The notes: generated by a model not told the origin, from the sequence alone. Positions 7,910 through 15,804 are shown, numbered from the stretch's first letter. The stretch is 15,814 nucleotides of DNA from an uncultured Succinivibrio sp. (GCA_900754255.1 CAAECI010000031.1:1-15814); one strand, 5' to 3'. Made by a program: numbers and translations.

Positions 7910-7937
7910 TTGAAATATTCGCCTTTTTCTGTATAAT
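7910..7937 (+). promoter_or_regulatory. strong sigma70 promoter of the rpsF operon
   Basis: TTGAAA (7910-7915, 5/6 match to -35) and a perfect TATAAT (7932-7937) are separated by 16 bases. Transcription should start near 7943-7945, leaving a leader of about 88 bases before rpsF. Confidence 0.75.
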
Positions 7938-7943
7938 ACTGCA

Positions 7944-8031
7944 GTCAATTCAGTCACACGTTCACCGTGTTTGCATCCTTGTCTGGAAGTTTGACTGTAC
8001 AACCAGACTTTTACCGTAAGGAGCATTTTAA
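7944..8031 (+). promoter_or_regulatory. structured 5' leader of rpsF, candidate S6:S18 autoregulatory site
   Basis: Two hairpins can be drawn. The first pairs ACACG (7956-7960) with CGTGT (7966-7970) around TTCAC. The second pairs GTCTGG (7981-7986) with CCAGAC (8003-8008). TAAGGAG (8017-8023) is the ribosome binding site. Many rpsF leaders carry a structure bound by the S6:S18 complex that exposes a CCG. Here CCG occurs at 7965-7967 and again at 8014-8016, next to the ribosome binding site. Whether either corresponds to the known motif is inference; I could not fold or align it. Confidence 0.4.
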
Positions 8032-8445
8032 ATGCGTAACTACGAAATTGTTATCATGATCCACCCTGATCAGAGCGATCAGGTTCAGAACATGATCGAC
8101 CGCTATAAGGCCGAGATCGAAAAAGACGGCGGCAAGGTTACCCGTCTTGAGAACTGGGGCCGTCGCCAGCTGGCTTACCCCATTGAGAAGCTCCACAAGG
8201 CTCACTATGTTTTGATCAACTGTGAGGCTTCCGAGAAAACCATCAGCACCATTGAAAACAACTTCCGTTACAATGACGCTGTGATCCGTAATCTCATCCT
8301 CCGCACCAACGGCGAGGTTACCGAGGAGTCTCCTATGATGAAGGCTCGCGAAGACCGCCGTCCTCATGACGATGCCGGCCGTCGTACCGACAGCGTTGAG
8401 ACTTCCGCTCCTGCAGAAGAAGCTTCTGCTGAAGTTGCCGAATAA
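8032..8445 (+). CDS. rpsF: 30S ribosomal protein S6
   Basis: The 137-residue product has the S6 fold over about residues 1-100, starting MRNYEIVIMIHPDQ, with the conserved NWGRRQLAYPI segment that contacts S18 and 16S rRNA. The tail after about residue 105 is charged and ends rich in alanine and glutamate, closing on E. In E. coli the S6 C-terminus is polyglutamylated by RimK; a similar tail here allows but does not prove this. It has a strong TAAGGAG site 8 bases before the ATG. It is the first gene of the rpsF-rpsR-rplI operon, with rpsR 12 bases downstream. Confidence 0.97.
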   Translation: MRNYEIVIMIHPDQSDQVQNMIDRYKAEIEKDGGKVTRLENWGRRQLAYPIEKLHKAHYVLINCEASEKTISTIENNFRYNDAVIRNLILRTNGEVTEESPMMKAREDRRPHDDAGRRTDSVETSAPAEEASAEVAE

Positions 8446-8457
8446 TTGGGGGATATC

Positions 8458-8688
8458 ATGGCTCGTTATTTTCACCGTCGTAAGTTCAATCGTTTCGCTG
8501 CTGAAGGCATTACCGAGATCGATTACAAGGACGTCGCTCTGTTGAAGAACTACGTTACCGAATCCGGCAAGATCGTTCCCAGCCGCATCACCGGCACCAG
8601 CGCTAAGTATCAGCGCCAGTTGGCCACCGCTATCAAGCGTGCTCGTTATCTGGCTCTTCTGCCTTACACTGATCTGCAGGGCCGTTAA
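8458..8688 (+). CDS. rpsR: 30S ribosomal protein S18
   Basis: The 76-residue product is nearly identical in pattern to E. coli S18 (75 residues), including the MARYFHRRKF start, EIDYKD, the ESGKIVPSRITGT block and RARYLALLPYTD. It pairs with S6 on the platform of the 30S subunit. Asn replaces the Cys at position 11 of the E. coli protein. The ATG at 8458 is preceded by GGGGGAT; an in-frame TTG at 8446 has no matching N-terminus and is not chosen. priB, which lies between rpsF and rpsR in E. coli, is absent here, as the gap is only 12 bases. Confidence 0.97.
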   Translation: MARYFHRRKFNRFAAEGITEIDYKDVALLKNYVTESGKIVPSRITGTSAKYQRQLATAIKRARYLALLPYTDLQGR

Positions 8689-8702
8689 TTAGGAGAGTCA
8701 AA

Positions 8703-9158
8703 ATGGAAGTTATTCTGTTAGATAAAATCGGCCGTTTAGGCGGTTTGGGTGACAAGGTTAAGGTTAAGAACGGCTATGCCCGTAACTTCCTGTTACCTAA
8801 CAAGAAGGCCGTGCTGGCTACTCCTGAGAATCTTCAGAAGTTTGAGGCTGAGCGCGCTCAGTTCGAGGCTAAGATCGCAGCCGAGCTCAAGGAAGCACAG
8901 GATCGTGCTGACAAGCTCACTGAGATCGGTACCTTCACCATCACTGCTATGGCTGGTGATGAGGGCAAGCTCTTCGGTTCAGTTGGTACTCGCGACATCG
9001 CCGAGGCTGTTTGTGCAGCCGGTGTTGAGATCCACAAGTCCGAGGTTCGTCTGCCTGAGGGTGTGATCCGTGCCGTCGGTGATTATGAGATCACCGTTCA
9101 GGTTCATGCTGATGTCAAGGCAGAGATCACTGTCTCCGTCGTTCCCGCCGGTAAGTAA
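8703..9158 (+). CDS. rplI: 50S ribosomal protein L9
   Basis: The 151-residue product has the L9 two-domain layout. The N-terminal rRNA-binding domain (1-50) shows MEVILLDKIGRLG, GYARNFLLP and the NKKA block. A long charged connecting helix (about 45-75) leads to the C-terminal domain. L9 sits at the base of the L1 stalk and helps maintain reading frame. Length equals the E. coli protein within two residues. AGGAG lies 8 bases before the ATG, and the gene follows rpsR by 14 bases. It is the last gene of the operon, followed by an intrinsic terminator. Confidence 0.97.
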   Translation: MEVILLDKIGRLGGLGDKVKVKNGYARNFLLPNKKAVLATPENLQKFEAERAQFEAKIAAELKEAQDRADKLTEIGTFTITAMAGDEGKLFGSVGTRDIAEAVCAAGVEIHKSEVRLPEGVIRAVGDYEITVQVHADVKAEITVSVVPAGK

Positions 9159-9178
9159 TTTTAGCTTTGTTTAAATTA

Positions 9179-9207
9179 AAAACGACTCCGTGAGGGGTCG
9201 TTTTGTT
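9179..9207. terminator. bidirectional intrinsic terminator after rplI
   Basis: An 11-bp stem (9179-9189 and 9194-9204, one T-G wobble) with loop GTGA ends in TTTTGTT on the plus strand. Its A-rich left arm gives a T-run on the minus strand, so it can also end the convergent diguanylate cyclase transcript. Confidence 0.88.
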
Positions 9208-9243
9208 ATCTGTAAATCTAGCTTTTGGGGATTTTAGCCATCC

Positions 9244-10093
9244 TCAGGCTTTTCTCTTCAAAAGTTTCTTCTCATCATACATAAGGCGATCTGCCTTTTC
9301 TATGCTTGCATTAAGCTCGGGCTCCGAAAAAGCCGTGTTAATTCCGTATGATGTTGAAACATTCTCTCCGTACAATTTGATATTGGCCTCGCGATCTTTT
9401 ATTGCGGCGACAACCTTCTGCCCCTCCTCCAGCGTGCAATTTGGCAGGAGAATTAGGAATTCATCACCACCTAAGCGGATCATGAGATCCTGAGGGCGCA
9501 TCTGACGATCAATATTATTGACCACGGTTTTGATGAGTATATCTCCTTCCTTGTGGCCATAATGGTCGTTGAAATATTTAAGATCGTTGACGTCGGCTAT
9601 GATCACGCAAACTGGGTATTGCAGATTCTCCTTGTATTTGCCGGATTCAAAGAAGGTGCGGTTGAAGGTCTGGGTCATCTTGTCGGTAATGCTGTATTCC
9701 TCAAGCTCTCTTTGCATTTTGAAGAACTCGGTCATATCCTTGATGACACCGACAACACCTATAACCTTGCCGTCGTGATCCATGACGGGACTTTTGCTTA
9801 TTTCATAGAAAGAAATAGGTTTCTGCCCCGAATTTCATCTCCTGCACATACTTAATGGAGCTGCGGGTGGCAACTACCTTAAGATCTTCCTCTAAAAATC
9901 TTTGGCCCAATTCCTTATCGGGCATGAAATCGGCGTCGGTTTTGCCGATGATGGTGAAGTTAGGATCGCCGCTGGCATTTATCATGCTGCACACGTGCGT
10001 ACACAGCATGTAGCGCCCCTTGGTATCTTTATAGAAGATATTTTCGGTGATGGCATCGAAAATGCGATGAAATTTGTTGAGGTCTATGTCCAT
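9244..10093 (-). pseudogene. PAS-GGDEF diguanylate cyclase, frameshifted
   Basis: Two reading frames on the minus strand together make one PAS-GGDEF protein. The first (10093 to 9803, 96 residues) starts the PAS domain with IFYKDTKGRYMLC and stops mid-domain. The rest (open from about 9813, first Met at 9783, to 9244) completes the PAS sheet with FYEISKSPV and DGKVIGVVGVIKDMTE and continues into a GGDEF domain. Counting from the Met at 9783, the active site GGDEF is at 105-109 and the inhibitory I-site RPQD is at 96-99 with the usual five-residue spacing. The catalytic domain would make cyclic-di-GMP. The break lies at a tandem TTTC duplication (GAAAGAAA at 9808-9815 on the plus strand). Removing one copy gives an uninterrupted protein of about 281 residues. 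It could be a pseudogene, a phase-variable gene or a sequencing error. No membrane segment is visible. Confidence 0.85.
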
Positions 10094-10292
10094 AACTTGT
10101 TACCTAAGCAAAGCATTAAGCGTGAAGTATTAAGATCATTTCCCCATGAGATTTGACTATATAAGCTTAAATATTAATTGGTATGCAAGCTTATTATCTT
10201 AAATAATAATATTGTATAAAAAACAATGTAATTAAAATAAAAACTATAGATGTTCTTTTTCTTGTTTCTTATTTTAGAACAAGATTTGGCGC

Positions 10293-10353
10293 GTGGCAAA
10301 TAAATTGTGACTGAAAATCGTCTTGTGCCTCAGGTGCGGATTTCGTTTGCCAC
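10293..10353. repeat. 8-bp inverted repeat, possible long stem-loop
   Basis: GTGGCAAA (10293-10300) is the exact reverse complement of TTTGCCAC (10346-10353), with 45 bases between. Inside, GAAAATC and GGATTTC can pair with one bulge. It could be an RNA structure or a paired protein-binding site just upstream of the TATAAT at 10365. Confidence 0.35.
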
Positions 10354-10412
10354 ACCTCATAAAGTATAATTATGGTTTGTAAAATCACATAAAGAAGCCT
10401 GTATTGTGCAGA

Positions 10413-10428
10413 GCTTACGTAAGTAAGC
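10413..10428. repeat. short hairpin with GUAA tetraloop
   Basis: GCTTAC (10413-10418) and GTAAGC (10423-10428) form a perfect 6-bp stem closed by GTAA, a GNRA-type tetraloop if transcribed on the plus strand. The sequence also contains a CTTACGTAAG palindrome, so it may instead be a protein-binding site. It lies about 110 bases before the dam start. Confidence 0.35.
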
Positions 10429-10539
10429 AGTCACTATCCGGTATTGACCTTGATGCTTTAGCCTTAGTTGCTAATTAAATTCAGTGCTCCAGATTTCGGT
10501 GGTTAATTTCTATTAAAAGAGCTTTGTTTTCGGTGTCAT

Positions 10540-11397
10540 ATGCAAGAGTACGATAAAAGAAACTGCGTCACTCCCTTTGTAAAATGGGTGGGAGGCAAAA
10601 GACGCAGTCTGCCGCGATTAATGAAATTTGTTCCGGAACATATTTCAACCTATGTCGAGCCCTTTGTAGGCGGCGGTGCCATGCTCTTTGCACTTAAATT
10701 CGACCGCGCCGTGATCAATGATTCCAATGTCGAGCTGATGAATGCTTATCGTGTAATTCGCGACGACGTGGATAATTTGATCGCTATTTTAAAGGACATG
10801 CCCTATGATCTTGAATTTTTTAAGGAAATAAGGGCTTGGGATCATGAGGCAGATTTTCTGATGAGACCTCGGGTAGAGCGTGCGGCCCGCCTGATTTATC
10901 TGCTTAAGACCTGCTTTAACGGTCTTTATCGTGTAAGCAAAAAAAACTATTTCAACACTCCCTTCGGTAAATTTACCAATCCTAAGATCTGCGATGTTGA
11001 AACGCTTAAGGCCGTAAACGAATTTTTAAACACCAAAAATGTGGAAATATGCTGTCAAAGCTATGAAGAGGTGTTAAAGGATATTCCAAAGGACAGCTTC
11101 GTGTATCTTGATCCTCCCTATGCTCCTTTGAGCGCTACCTCCTCCTTTACCTCTTATCAATCAGGTAACTGGGGAGACTCTGATCAGCGTATTCTTGCTC
11201 ATCATTGCGATCAGTTAAATGCTCGCGGGATCAAATTTATGGAGTCAAATTCTACTGCACTTATCTGCTTTAATTTGTATAAGAAATATGAAATCAATAC
11301 CTTGGATGCCAAGCGTTATATAAACTCCGTGGGTACTGGGCGCGGTGCCATCAAGGAATTGGTGATCACCAATTACGATCCGGCGAAAATTAAATAA
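10540..11397 (+). CDS. dam: Dam-type adenine-N6 DNA methyltransferase (D12 class, DpnM-like)
   Basis: The 285-residue product is an alpha-group (D12) N6-adenine methyltransferase. The SAM-binding region shows FVKWVGGKR (13-21) and EPFVGGGA (40-47), and the catalytic motif is DPPY (191-194), followed by the PLSATSSFTSY block shared by GATC methylases. NGLYRVSKKNYFN and NPKICD read closer to the DpnII-system enzyme DpnM than to E. coli Dam, although DPPYAPLSAT is shared with the latter. Target GATC is inferred from family. No restriction endonuclease gene adjoins it, so it is probably an orphan methylase for mismatch repair or replication control. The ATG has no strong ribosome binding site. 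It is convergent with the SNF2 gene. Confidence 0.92.
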   Translation: MQEYDKRNCVTPFVKWVGGKRRSLPRLMKFVPEHISTYVEPFVGGGAMLFALKFDRAVINDSNVELMNAYRVIRDDVDNLIAILKDMPYDLEFFKEIRAWDHEADFLMRPRVERAARLIYLLKTCFNGLYRVSKKNYFNTPFGKFTNPKICDVETLKAVNEFLNTKNVEICCQSYEEVLKDIPKDSFVYLDPPYAPLSATSSFTSYQSGNWGDSDQRILAHHCDQLNARGIKFMESNSTALICFNLYKKYEINTLDAKRYINSVGTGRGAIKELVITNYDPAKIK

Positions 11398-11402
11398 ATC
11401 CC

Positions 11403-11430
11403 AAAAAAAATCCCGCCTGTGCAGGGCGGG
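11403..11430 (-). terminator. intrinsic terminator of the SNF2 gene
   Basis: A GC stem (11412-11417 with 11425-11430, loop TGTGCAG) is followed on the minus strand by ATTTTTTTT (A-run 11403-11410 on the plus strand). It lies just after the SNF2 stop. On the plus strand it has no U-run, so it would end dam transcripts only weakly. Confidence 0.88.
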
Positions 11431-11448
11431 AATATTCTCGGTGAGAGC

Positions 11449-14400
11449 TCAGCTTCTTGCCAGCTCCAACAATTCCATGATCTCCTCACGCCCAAGTCTT
11501 GAGGACATTTCGCTACCCTCGAGCAATGCATCGGCTAAGGATTTCTTGGTGGAATGCAATTTTAGGATCTTGTCCTCCACCGTGCCCTTGGCAATGAGTC
11601 TGTAGACGGTTACCTGTCTTTCCTGACCAATACGATAGGCACGATCGCTTGCTTGATCCTCGATAGCAGGATTCCACCACGGATCCATATGGATCACGTA
11701 ATCGGCGGCCGTCAGATTCAAGCCCGTACCTCCGGCCTTGAGACTTATCAGGAATAAGGGTATGTCGTTTTCGTCAAATTTATCGACGAGCTTCATGCGC
11801 TCCTTGGGACTCATGGAACCGTCCAAGTAGAGATATCGGATATTTTTACGATCAAGCTCACGCCTTATGATCGCAAGATGCGAGGTGAACTGACTGAAAA
11901 CCAAAGCACGGTGATTGTTCTCAATGAGCTCGTCGACTAAATTCAAAAAGGCCTCGGTCTTGGAGGAGGTGAGGGTGAGCTTGGGATCTATAAGCTCCAT
12001 CGAGCAGGCGGCCTGACGCAACTTGGTGAGCGCGGCCAAGGCTTGCACGGGATTGATCTCGCCCGTATCCAAGGACACGGCGGCCTGCTCTCTTAAATGT
12101 TCGTACAAAGCCTTCTCCTCGGCGGAGAGATCAACCTCAACGGTAATTTCGGTCTTTTCAGGAAGCTCGCTTAAAACATCGGCCTTGGTACGTCTGAGTA
12201 TGAAGGGTGAGACAATACGCTTGAGCAGACGTTGCTGCTTGACGTCGTGATCACGCTCGACCGGCATCACGAAGCGCTCCTGGAAGCCGTTGAAATTGCC
12301 GAGCAGACCCGGCACGGCGATCTCAAAGAGCGACCATATTTCGGTGAGATGGTTTTGCAAGGGGGTGCCGGTCAGCATGATCCTAAAGTCGGCCTTTAAC
12401 TGTACACAGCTCTTAAAGGCCTTGGTATCGTGATTTTTGATGTTGTGAGCCTCATCAAAGACGGCAGTCGCAAATTGTTTGGGGGCGATATCCTCTATCT
12501 CCTCGGTGACAACACCGTAGGTAACGAGCAGCACGGTATTGGCCGCCGCCTTTTTGATGACGGCGGCACGATCCGCCTCAAAATTTAAAACCACGGGCTT
12601 TAACGAGGGGGCAAAGCGCTGCAGCTCATTTTTCCAATTGATAAGCAACGCTGCGGGAGCCACCACAATCTGGGCACCTAATGATGCTCTGGCCAAAAGC
12701 ACGCTGATGGTCTGTACCGTTTTGCCAAGACCCATGTCGTCTGCCAGGACGGCGCCGGCTCCCCAAAAGGCCAGCCTCATCATCCATTCAAAGCCTTCCT
12801 CCTGATAGTCGCGCAGTACGGCATTGAGATTTTTAGGTGGCATGGGGGTATAGGCGGAGGCCTCGTCCAGTCTTTTTTTAAGATCCTGATATTGGCGATC
12901 GGATTTTATTTCGCTACCGTTTTTCTCAAGATCGTCGAAAACACCGGAGTTAAAGCGTGAAACTTTTAGCTTCTTACCGTCCTTAAAGGCAGTTTTATTA
13001 ATAAACGAGAGCTGTTTTTTGAGGCTCTCGGTGAGGGCTATGTATTCGTTGTTGCCAAGTGAAATATAAGATCCAGAGCTTTCGCTTATAAGACGCATGA
13101 GATCCTCAACCTGCATTTTGGTCTTGGCATCTATATTTACCTCACCTGAGACCTCAAACCATGATCCGATGCTACGCACGGACAAATTAAGGTTCGAGAA
13201 GGTCAACGGCGCCTTTATGATCTTAAATTTTTCGCCTTCGGGCCATTGTACGGTGCAGAGCTTGCTGTCGCGTACCAAATTGAGCAGATCGAGGCAGGGC
13301 TCGGTTGTAAGAGACCAGGCGTATTCATCGTAGCGGCATTCATCCAGCGGGGAGAGCAGCTCCTCGAGGGCCTTGAAATTTTTCTTTTCGGCCTTGAGAT
13401 CGCGCTCAATCTGTACGTTTGCGTTATCGACCACGGTGGCAATGAATTGCTGTCCGGATCCTGGCTTGCAGGTAAGCTTGGAGCCAGAAGCTGGGCGCAC
13501 CACCGCCTGCGCCTCGAATACGCCCGAGGAGGGCTGTGAAAGCTGCAGCAAGATGTGGGAGTCGCCCTTGAGCTTTTTGAACTTGTCTGAATCCTTTAAA
13601 AGGTTGCTCATAACCGGCAACTTTGAGGAAATGGCTTCCAAAAGTGCGGTTAATTTGTTCTCAGCCTCCCGCGGCATGAGTCCGGCATTTCTGAGATCAG
13701 TGATGATCCTTTGCTGATCGGAAGTCAAATTATAGACCGTGACTCTGCCGTCCTTGGGAGTGTCAATGATCCAAGGCGATATGCTCAGATCTTTTGAGGC
13801 GGGCAACAGATCATCTATATTGGTTGAGATGACATAGCCCTTCGCCTGAGGCTTGACTGCCAGATGTACGCTTCCCTTCACAATCTCCAGCGGATCGCCG
13901 TATTCGTCATAAACATGAGGGCAGCCTATAAGCTCGGAGGCCGTTTCGGCTCCCGAGAGATAATATTCGGTGACGAGGCGGTGATTCCAATGCACGTAGG
14001 ATTGTACCTTTACTCGCGCAAGCATGGCCTGATCTACGGGCGATGGAGATTTTAGGGGCTCCTCCTTAAATGTCTTTAATTTTATCTCACGCCCCCTGGC
14101 CCAGGTTTGTCCGCCGTCGCGGCTGTGCTGGAAGCGAATGCTGATGAAGGGATCGACAAAGGCGCGGTTTTTGATGTCATCCTCATCGTGGAAGGTAAGA
14201 TAGTAGGCGTAACGATCAACACCCTTCTTGACATTTTTGCTTGCTACGGTAACCTCGCCTGCGTTTTGACGCTCGTATTCGAGCACCTTATCGAGGATCT
14301 TCTCCCACTCGGGCTTTTCTTTGACGAAGCTCACGATGGGCTTCATCTGCAGGGATTTTTCAAGCTCGGGAAGCTTGTTGGAGTTAGGTGAGGTTACAGC

Positions 14401-15714
14401 TAAAAACGTTTGATACCAGAGGGGGAACAGTGCTCCCTGAGCTCTGCATTGGCTTGCGGCCGTGGTGGTCATGGAGACCGCATCATTTAGGCAGTGAGCA
14501 TGAAAGCCGTAGCGTATGACTTGATAGCCTAAGGTGATCCAAGGTAATTCGATTTTATCGCGTTTGGCAACGTTGATGAAAGTCGGGCAATAGTTGGCCG
14601 GATCCTCTTCCCGTGCCAAGGCGCAAAAGACGGTGGTAAGGGCATTACGATAAAAGTCTTTCTTTTTATCCTTCAGCAGGGCATTGATGGTTTTTTCATT
14701 GGCGGGCACCATGCTGGAGTGATACAAAAACAATCCGTAAAACCAATTTTCATAGCTGCGGCCGAAAAAGCGTTCCGTGGGCTCATTGCGCCACTGTTGC
14801 TTTTTCTGTTGCAACAGCGCCTTACGCATGATCTTGACCGCTTCGGCGGCCTGATTATTTAGGAAAAGATCCAAGGCCTGCAAAATCTGACATTCGACGG
14901 TACCGTCAGGCATGCGAGCTATATGATCCTTTAGATTTCCCTTTTCAAAGAAATCCTGCATCAGGGCCCAGGCTTTAAGATCCCGATAAAAGTCGGTACT
15001 CTCTGCATTTTTAAAATATTCAAGTATTTTAAAGGCTTGCTCAGCTTTTACGGGGCAATATTCATAAAAATAATGCTCTCTTACTACCAGACGCTGGGCC
15101 TCCTCTCCAAGACCTGTGAAGAAGGCCTGATAGTCCTCATCATCCGTAAGGGCCCTCTCCAAAAGCGGAAGAAATTCCCCCACCATGCCGAGCGGCTCGC
15201 AATAATTATCCTTTTTACGAATGGAGACGGAGGCCGGGCATAGTACGGCGGAGGCTTTACCCTTGGAAATGAATCTTCTTAAAAACCAGTGCAGCTCTTC
15301 GGGTTCGTACGTGTCTATGCCGACTTTTTTACTCTTAAGTACGGCTTTTTTTACGTCGGCCCACAACTCCTTATCGTCCAGCACCGAGCAGTCGCCGTTC
15401 AAGCCTTTTATGATCTCAAATATTGCATAAAAGTTAACGGTTGCAAAAGGGTAATCGCCATAAAAAAAATAGAAGCTCCCTCTGTCCTCTATGCCGTCAT
15501 TGGTGAATCTAATGCTTACATAATGTGAAAGCAGATCGGTGTCGCCGATATAATCCCATAAACTCTCACATTGGCTGCGGCTTAGCTTGTAGTGTCTGAA
15601 GATGGCGTTGATGATCTCCGGAAACAGCTGATAGGGGCAGCACACCATGGCGATGAAGCATTTTTGAAAGAGAGGATTTATTTCGTGAAACAGGAGTTTG
15701 TTTCTGGGGGCCAT
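11449..15714 (-). CDS. large SNF2-family DEAD/DEAH-box helicase-like ATPase
   Basis: The 1421-residue product ends in a complete SNF2 ATPase core (about 967-1400). Seen are LRDYQEEGFEWM (Q-like motif), Walker A DDMGLGKT (992-999, K998), DEAH (1087-1090), LTGTPLQN (motif III), the lobe-2 LISLKAGGTGLNLT, and motif VI with YRIGQ (1360-1364). Upstream, about 790-960 contains GSWFEVSGEV and resembles the bacterial SNF2-associated domain. A beta-rich segment at about 490-640 (GGQTWARGREIKLK, CPHVYDEYGDPLEIVKGS) matches a region I know from large proteobacterial SNF2 proteins. Residues 1-485 look all-helical with repeat-like aromatic spacing, possibly TPR-like. No SWIM zinc finger, nuclease or methylase domain is seen. 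The ATG is preceded by AAGG at a good distance. It would translocate on double-stranded DNA; the biological role is unknown. Confidence 0.88.
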   Translation of the reverse strand: MAPRNKLLFHEINPLFQKCFIAMVCCPYQLFPEIINAIFRHYKLSRSQCESLWDYIGDTDLLSHYVSIRFTNDGIEDRGSFYFFYGDYPFATVNFYAIFEIIKGLNGDCSVLDDKELWADVKKAVLKSKKVGIDTYEPEELHWFLRRFISKGKASAVLCPASVSIRKKDNYCEPLGMVGEFLPLLERALTDDEDYQAFFTGLGEEAQRLVVREHYFYEYCPVKAEQAFKILEYFKNAESTDFYRDLKAWALMQDFFEKGNLKDHIARMPDGTVECQILQALDLFLNNQAAEAVKIMRKALLQQKKQQWRNEPTERFFGRSYENWFYGLFLYHSSMVPANEKTINALLKDKKKDFYRNALTTVFCALAREEDPANYCPTFINVAKRDKIELPWITLGYQVIRYGFHAHCLNDAVSMTTTAASQCRAQGALFPLWYQTFLAVTSPNSNKLPELEKSLQMKPIVSFVKEKPEWEKILDKVLEYERQNAGEVTVASKNVKKGVDRYAYYLTFHDEDDIKNRAFVDPFISIRFQHSRDGGQTWARGREIKLKTFKEEPLKSPSPVDQAMLARVKVQSYVHWNHRLVTEYYLSGAETASELIGCPHVYDEYGDPLEIVKGSVHLAVKPQAKGYVISTNIDDLLPASKDLSISPWIIDTPKDGRVTVYNLTSDQQRIITDLRNAGLMPREAENKLTALLEAISSKLPVMSNLLKDSDKFKKLKGDSHILLQLSQPSSGVFEAQAVVRPASGSKLTCKPGSGQQFIATVVDNANVQIERDLKAEKKNFKALEELLSPLDECRYDEYAWSLTTEPCLDLLNLVRDSKLCTVQWPEGEKFKIIKAPLTFSNLNLSVRSIGSWFEVSGEVNIDAKTKMQVEDLMRLISESSGSYISLGNNEYIALTESLKKQLSFINKTAFKDGKKLKVSRFNSGVFDDLEKNGSEIKSDRQYQDLKKRLDEASAYTPMPPKNLNAVLRDYQEEGFEWMMRLAFWGAGAVLADDMGLGKTVQTISVLLARASLGAQIVVAPAALLINWKNELQRFAPSLKPVVLNFEADRAAVIKKAAANTVLLVTYGVVTEEIEDIAPKQFATAVFDEAHNIKNHDTKAFKSCVQLKADFRIMLTGTPLQNHLTEIWSLFEIAVPGLLGNFNGFQERFVMPVERDHDVKQQRLLKRIVSPFILRRTKADVLSELPEKTEITVEVDLSAEEKALYEHLREQAAVSLDTGEINPVQALAALTKLRQAACSMELIDPKLTLTSSKTEAFLNLVDELIENNHRALVFSQFTSHLAIIRRELDRKNIRYLYLDGSMSPKERMKLVDKFDENDIPLFLISLKAGGTGLNLTAADYVIHMDPWWNPAIEDQASDRAYRIGQERQVTVYRLIAKGTVEDKILKLHSTKKSLADALLEGSEMSSRLGREEIMELLELARS

Positions 15715-15781
15715 GAATAATACCTTGTTTATTTGTAACTATTCAGAACCCCATATGATTTTCTGATTGTTACTACCCGAA

Positions 15782-15804
15782 ACACTGGCTTACACAGCCC
15801 GTGT
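15782..15804. repeat. imperfect hairpin at the right edge
   Basis: ACAC-T-GGCT (15782-15790) pairs with AGCC-C-GTGT (15796-15804) around a TACAC loop, with one mismatch. It lies upstream of the SNF2 gene. It has no clear U-run on either strand within the window, so it may be an operator or a weak terminator of a gene beyond the edge. Confidence 0.35.

Larger units (their letters stand above)
10094..10539. other. 446-base intergenic gap between dgc and dam
   Basis: This divergent gap is AT-rich and holds no coding region I can support. It must contain the promoters of both flanking genes. On the plus strand a perfect TATAAT lies at 10365-10370 without a good -35. On the minus strand TTATAT/TATAGT-like sequences lie near 10160-10170. 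It also holds two inverted repeats listed separately. The dam ATG has only a weak GGTG upstream, and the dgc start has a weak TAGGTAA. Confidence 0.5.

Noticed and set aside
8446..8457. TTG at 8446 as the rpsR start
   Set aside because: The S18 sequence begins at the MARYF encoded from 8458, preceded by a GGGGG ribosome binding site.
10444..10477. TTGACC and TAATTA as a dam promoter
   Set aside because: The spacer would be 22 bases, well outside the workable range.
10540..15714. Dam methylase plus SNF2 ATPase as a DISARM-, BREX- or restriction-like defence system
   Set aside because: The genes are convergent with a strong terminator at the SNF2 end, there is no endonuclease, phospholipase-D-like or other partner gene, and the methylase is a Dam-type GATC enzyme. 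Adjacency looks incidental.
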